Source of the DNA: Stieleria mannarensis
Lineage (GTDB): Bacteria > Planctomycetota > Planctomycetia > Pirellulales > Pirellulaceae
Assembly: GCF_014154935.1 (NCBI RefSeq)
Contig: NZ_JACEHH010000011.1
Location: forward strand, 151,157 to 215,156
Direction of reading: 5' to 3'
DNA length: 64,000 nucleotides
Translations under genes and position numbers: made by a program
Shown: in pieces, positions 63,742 to 64,000 of the stretch
Layout of the letters: each line of letters starts with the position of its first letter
Numbering within the stretch: the first letter of the stretch is position 1
The notes under the pieces: generated by a model
The model's database searches: none
What the model was told of the DNA's origin: nothing
What the model saw: the letters and a program-made list of their open reading frames with translations, nothing else

Positions 63742-64000
63742 CTCTTCCCGCTACGCTCCCTGTGTCACCAAGCCCTAGCATACAGTTATTCCGAACCGCC
63801 TGTGACGCGTGGCTAAAGGGGACGGGGGTTGATTCCAACGCCAAAGCGATCGCAACGCCAATTTCTCGCCGATTTGACCAAACCTGCCCGATGCGGGTTG
63901 CGCTTCACGTAACGAGATCTGATGTAAAAGTGTTCGTTGTCCTGATTTGGAAGACTCTTGAACCGAGACTGGCAAAAATGTCTGCACGGTTGACGCCGAA

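Noticed and set aside
1..64000. tRNA, rRNA, riboswitches, insertion sequences, prophage or origins
   Set aside because: Nothing matching these was recognised by eye. tRNAscan and Rfam searches would settle small RNAs.

Overview
The window looks like a chromosome segment of a planctomycete, most likely family Pirellulaceae (Rhodopirellula/Stieleria-like). This is inferred from gene content: a giant secreted multi-domain protein with dockerin-type ends, a PEP-CTERM protein, an adjacent DUF1592-type cytochrome and DUF1552 pair, two sulfatases, SHD1 and DUF1571 proteins, a Sig-70_X6-type ECF sigma factor coupled to a membrane Ser/Thr kinase, and many dispersed intergenic repeats. No rRNA, tRNA, CRISPR array, insertion sequence or prophage was recognised.

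Layout. 1-18500: 3' part of one gene of more than 17.7 kb for a mosaic surface or secreted protein, followed by a PEP-CTERM protein. 18501-24173: repeat-bearing spacer, a putative glycosyltransferase, then the large DUF1592/DUF1588 protein with CxxCH sites and its Tat-exported DUF1552 neighbour. 24174-31014: tandem-repeat spacer, malQ, a mercuric-reductase-like flavoprotein, a formyltetrahydrofolate deformylase (minus strand), a cysteine-cluster protein and hisS. 31015-37076: a large membrane protein with a long low-complexity region, a secreted Asp/Tyr-rich protein, and a membrane-anchored endonuclease/exonuclease/phosphatase-fold protein lacking its catalytic residues. 37523-41223: two convergent sulfatases. 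41555-45483 (minus): a compact cluster encoding a secreted protein, a CBS-HEPN-like protein and an AI-2E-family permease. 46153-56698: DUF1571 protein, serine hydrolase, RND/MMPL exporter, alpha/beta hydrolase, and an RND efflux pump with its lipoprotein adaptor. 56807-63741: small membrane protein, potassium channel, SHD1 protein, two divergent ECF sigma factors, the kinase coupled to the second sigma, and a membrane alpha/beta hydrolase.

How the genes may work together. The sulfatases, MalQ, giant protein and PEP-CTERM protein fit a polysaccharide-degrading, surface-attached lifestyle. The DUF1592/DUF1552 pair is a typical planctomycete extracytoplasmic pair of unknown function. The RND pump and adaptor form an efflux pair whose outer-membrane channel is not in the window. 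The sigma-kinase pair is probably a regulatory module.

The items most worth follow-up are the catalytically stripped EEP-fold protein (36030-37076), the CBS-HEPN protein carrying an intact RNxxxH motif (43074-43931), the sigma/kinase module, and at least six families of dispersed intergenic repeats, one of which supplies the coding C-terminus of the deformylase gene. All assignments come from reading the sequence; no database search was run.
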